Source: JBPCRW01 sp050996405
GTDB taxonomy: Bacteria > Acidobacteriota > Blastocatellia > Pyrinomonadales > Pyrinomonadaceae
Assembly (NCBI GenBank): GCA_050996405.1
Contig: JBPCRW010000134.1
Span: forward strand, 1-16,378
DNA: 16,378 bases
Direction of reading: 5' to 3'
Shown: positions 14,378 to 16,378 of the stretch, piece after piece
How positions within the stretch are numbered: position 1 is the stretch's first letter
Layout: every line of letters begins with the position of its first letter
Made by a program: the position numbers and the translations under genes
Notes under the pieces: generated by a model
The model's database searches: none
What the model was told of the DNA's origin: nothing
Seen by the model: only the letters and a program-made list of their open reading frames with translations

Positions 14378-14410
14378 AGCGGCGGCTTTCCTGAAAGTTT
14401 GCCGCTTTTT
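14378..14410 (+). terminator. Intrinsic terminator after the TonB-domain gene
   Basis: AGCGGC (14378-14383) pairs with GCCGCT (14401-14406), enclosing a second stem CTTTC/GAAAG (14386-14390 and 14393-14397) with a CT loop. The T-tract 14406-14410 follows directly. It lies 30 bases past the stop and only 7 bases before the next start codon. Confidence 0.8.
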
Positions 14411-14417
14411 ATTCGCT

Positions 14418-16378
14418 ATGAATATCTTGAAAATAATTGTTCTCGGCTTGTTTTTTATGACTTTAAATTTGTTCGGGCAAATGCCGCCGCTTGAAACCGG
14501 CGTTTCGCACGAGTTGGCAAAATGGCGCGCGGCAAATTATTCGGACGTGCGTTATAAATTAAACATCACGCTCGAAAAGGGCGCGCCGCTAATGAAAGGC
14601 GACATCGAAATTCGCGTTAAATTGTCCGATGAAGGTGCGAAAAACGATTTGATTTTAGATTGGCGCACGACGCAGTTTGCGAATGATAAAGATAAGCCTT
14701 ACGCGAATGTCGTCGCGGTCAATGAAAAATTACTGCTCAATTCAAAAGAGTCTTTATATTTCGTGCGCGACGAACATTTGATGGTGGACAAATCGCTTTT
14801 GAAAGCGGGCGAAAACGTCGTCAAAATTCAATTCGCGTCACCGATAAAAACGTCGGGCGCGGCAATCACGCGCTATGTTGACAAGGAAGACGGCGCGGAA
14901 TACGTCTATTCGCTATTCGTCCCGTCGGACGCAAGCACGGCGTTTCCCGTCTTTGACCAGCCGGATTTGAAGGCGCGATTTAGTTTAAAGATGTATGTTC
15001 CTGAAGGCTGGACTGTTGTTTCAAACAGTAAATTGATACTTCTTGCCGGAGTTCAGAACGAAAGAAAAGACGGAACAGGAAAAATATTACATTGGTTTTC
15101 TGCGACTCAACCAATAAGTACTTATGTTTTTGCTTTTGCTGCGGGAGATTTTACTGAATTTGCTCAAAGAGATACAGGCGAAGTCGTAAATCTGAATGAA
15201 ATTCGTGCCAAAATAGTTAAAGACAAAATAACTTCTGCAAATGAACAGTATTGGGCAAAAATAGGAAATGTCTTATCCAATAAAATCTATGTCCGCAAAT
15301 CGCAAGCCGAGAAATTCAGACAGCACGCGGCGGAAGTCTTTCGGCTAAACCGCGAAGGCGTGAAGTTTCTCGAAAGCTGGTTTGATTACAAATTTCCGTT
15401 TCCGAAATACGACCTTGTTTTGATTCCCGAATTTCCGTTCGGTGGAATGGAACACGCCGGATGCACTTTTCTGCGCGAAGATTCGATTATCTTCCCGACC
15501 GAACCGACCAAGAACAATTATATCTCGCGGGCTATCGTCATCTTTCACGAAGCCGCGCATCAATGGTTCGGCGACACGGTGACGATGAAATGGTTTGACG
15601 ATTTGTGGCTCAAGGAAGGCTTTGCCGAGTTTATGGCGTATAAAACGATGGAAAAAGTGATGCCCGAATACAATGCGTGGAAAATCTTTTACGAGCGCAA
15701 CAAACAGCTTGCCTATCTGACCGACTCGACAAAGGGAACAACGCCGATTTATCAGGAAATCCCGAATCTCTCGGCGGCAAAATCCGCTTACGGCAACATC
15801 GTCTATCGCAAAGCCCCGTCGTTTCTCCGCCAAGCCGAGTTCTATCTGAGCGAAGATAAATTTCAAACTGCCGTCCGCGCATTTTTGAAAAAACACGAAT
15901 TTTCAAATGCGACTTGGCAGGATTTGGTGAAGGAATTTGAAACGGCAAGCAAGCAGGATTTAAGAGATTGGTCGGAGAACTGGGTAAAAGAGTCTGGATT
16001 ATCGAAAGTTACAGTCAGCACAAGTAAAATAACAGGAGAGCAAAATGAGAAGAACACATTAGTTATATTTCTCCAAGATGATTATTGGACAATGAATACG
16101 AAAGCACTTATTCAATTATCCGATGGTAAAAGAAGGGAAGAACTTATTAAATTTAAAAGAGGGAATCGTTTTGAAAAAGGAGAAGGAGAGCAAATTCCAC
16201 CTTCCTTTCCTTCGTTATTATTAGTTAAATCCGCAAATGTAGAATTCATTTTCCCAAACTACCAAGATTACGGCTACGGCATCTTTCTGCTTGACGAGAA
16301 AAGCCGCGCTTACGTTCTCGAAAATATCCAGAACGAAAAAGACGATTTTCTCCGCACGATGATGTGGGGAAGTTTGTG
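14418..16378 (+). CDS. M1 family zinc aminopeptidase, exported (3' end outside window)
   Basis: Open from the ATG at 14418 to the window edge without a stop: at least 653 residues, C-terminus missing. M1 metallopeptidases remove N-terminal residues from peptides. Seen: signal peptide (about 1-20, MNILKIIVLGLFFM onward), an N-terminal beta domain, the exopeptidase motif GGMEH (342-346, a variant of GAMEN), zinc site HEAAH (377-381) followed 18 residues later by the third ligand E400 in LWLKEGFAEF, and the catalytic tyrosine Y463 in NIVYRKAPSFL. The gene is intact by my frame check and the spacing HExxH-18-E is exact. No Shine-Dalgarno sequence precedes the ATG, and the terminator of the upstream gene ends 7 bases before it. 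Codon use switches to an AT-rich style (AGA, GGA, ATA, ACA, ACT) at about 14995-15290 and 15990-16255, unlike the rest of the gene. Confidence 0.93.
   Translation, partial: MNILKIIVLGLFFMTLNLFGQMPPLETGVSHELAKWRAANYSDVRYKLNITLEKGAPLMKGDIEIRVKLSDEGAKNDLILDWRTTQFANDKDKPYANVVAVNEKLLLNSKESLYFVRDEHLMVDKSLLKAGENVVKIQFASPIKTSGAAITRYVDKEDGAEYVYSLFVPSDASTAFPVFDQPDLKARFSLKMYVPEGWTVVSNSKLILLAGVQNERKDGTGKILHWFSATQPISTYVFAFAAGDFTEFAQRDTGEVVNLNEIRAKIVKDKITSANEQYWAKIGNVLSNKIYVRKSQAEKFRQHAAEVFRLNREGVKFLESWFDYKFPFPKYDLVLIPEFPFGGMEHAGCTFLREDSIIFPTEPTKNNYISRAIVIFHEAAHQWFGDTVTMKWFDDLWLKEGFAEFMAYKTMEKVMPEYNAWKIFYERNKQLAYLTDSTKGTTPIYQEIPNLSAAKSAYGNIVYRKAPSFLRQAEFYLSEDKFQTAVRAFLKKHEFSNATWQDLVKEFETASKQDLRDWSENWVKESGLSKVTVSTSKITGEQNEKNTLVIFLQDDYWTMNTKALIQLSDGKRREELIKFKRGNRFEKGEGEQIPPSFPSLLLVKSANVEFIFPNYQDYGYGIFLLDEKSRAYVLENIQNEKDDFLRTMMWGSL

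Overview
The window is a chromosomal stretch of a free-living Gram-negative bacterium. The best guess is Acidobacteriota, Blastocatellia-like. This is inferred from many exported peptidases and amidohydrolases with signal peptides, a TonB-type C-terminal domain (implying an outer membrane), middling GC, and codon use mixing GCG/CGC/TCG with AAA/GAA/TTT. No rRNA, tRNA or other phylogenetic marker is present to settle it. The first 67 bases are almost pure C and look like a contig-end artefact. I see no phage, insertion sequence, CRISPR array or integron, and no gene-free stretch exceeds about 255 bases.

Layout. (1) 82-3867, minus strand: an exported M15/VanY-type peptidase and the disaggregase ClpB. 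ClpB has a near-consensus promoter overlapped by an inverted repeat that fits the HspR operator (HAIR). (2) 4100-8153, plus strand: a nucleoside uptake and salvage cluster. It holds two BPD_transp_2-type ABC permeases (ATGA overlap), a trimeric-type purine nucleoside phosphorylase, uridine kinase and cytidine deaminase (8-base overlap). The usual ATPase and binding lipoprotein are not here. (3) 8265-10445: an exported S9/DPP-IV-like serine peptidase flanked by two inverted copies of a structured repeat of about 68 bases. (4) 10557-11468: a solitary Mrr-type restriction endonuclease. (5) 11523-12911: an MTA/SAH-deaminase-family amidohydrolase with a signal peptide and what looks like a stop at its original codon 2. 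(6) 13037-14347: an exported TonB-C-domain protein with a strong ribosome binding site, followed by an intrinsic terminator. (7) 14418 to the window end: an M1 zinc aminopeptidase, cut by the window edge.

How it fits together. Segment 2 would import nucleosides, split purine nucleosides to base plus ribose-1-phosphate, deaminate cytidine to uridine and phosphorylate uridine/cytidine. The extracytoplasmic amidohydrolase could feed this by deaminating adenosine-type nucleosides outside the membrane. The M15, S9 and M1 enzymes suggest a peptide-scavenging, cell-wall-processing lifestyle.

No gene here belongs to an unknown family. The more unusual material is between genes: palindromic elements fill many gaps, two of them run into the start codons of salvage genes, and one family shows compensatory base changes between copies. 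The HspR-like operator, the codon-2 stop and patchy codon use in two genes are the other points of interest.
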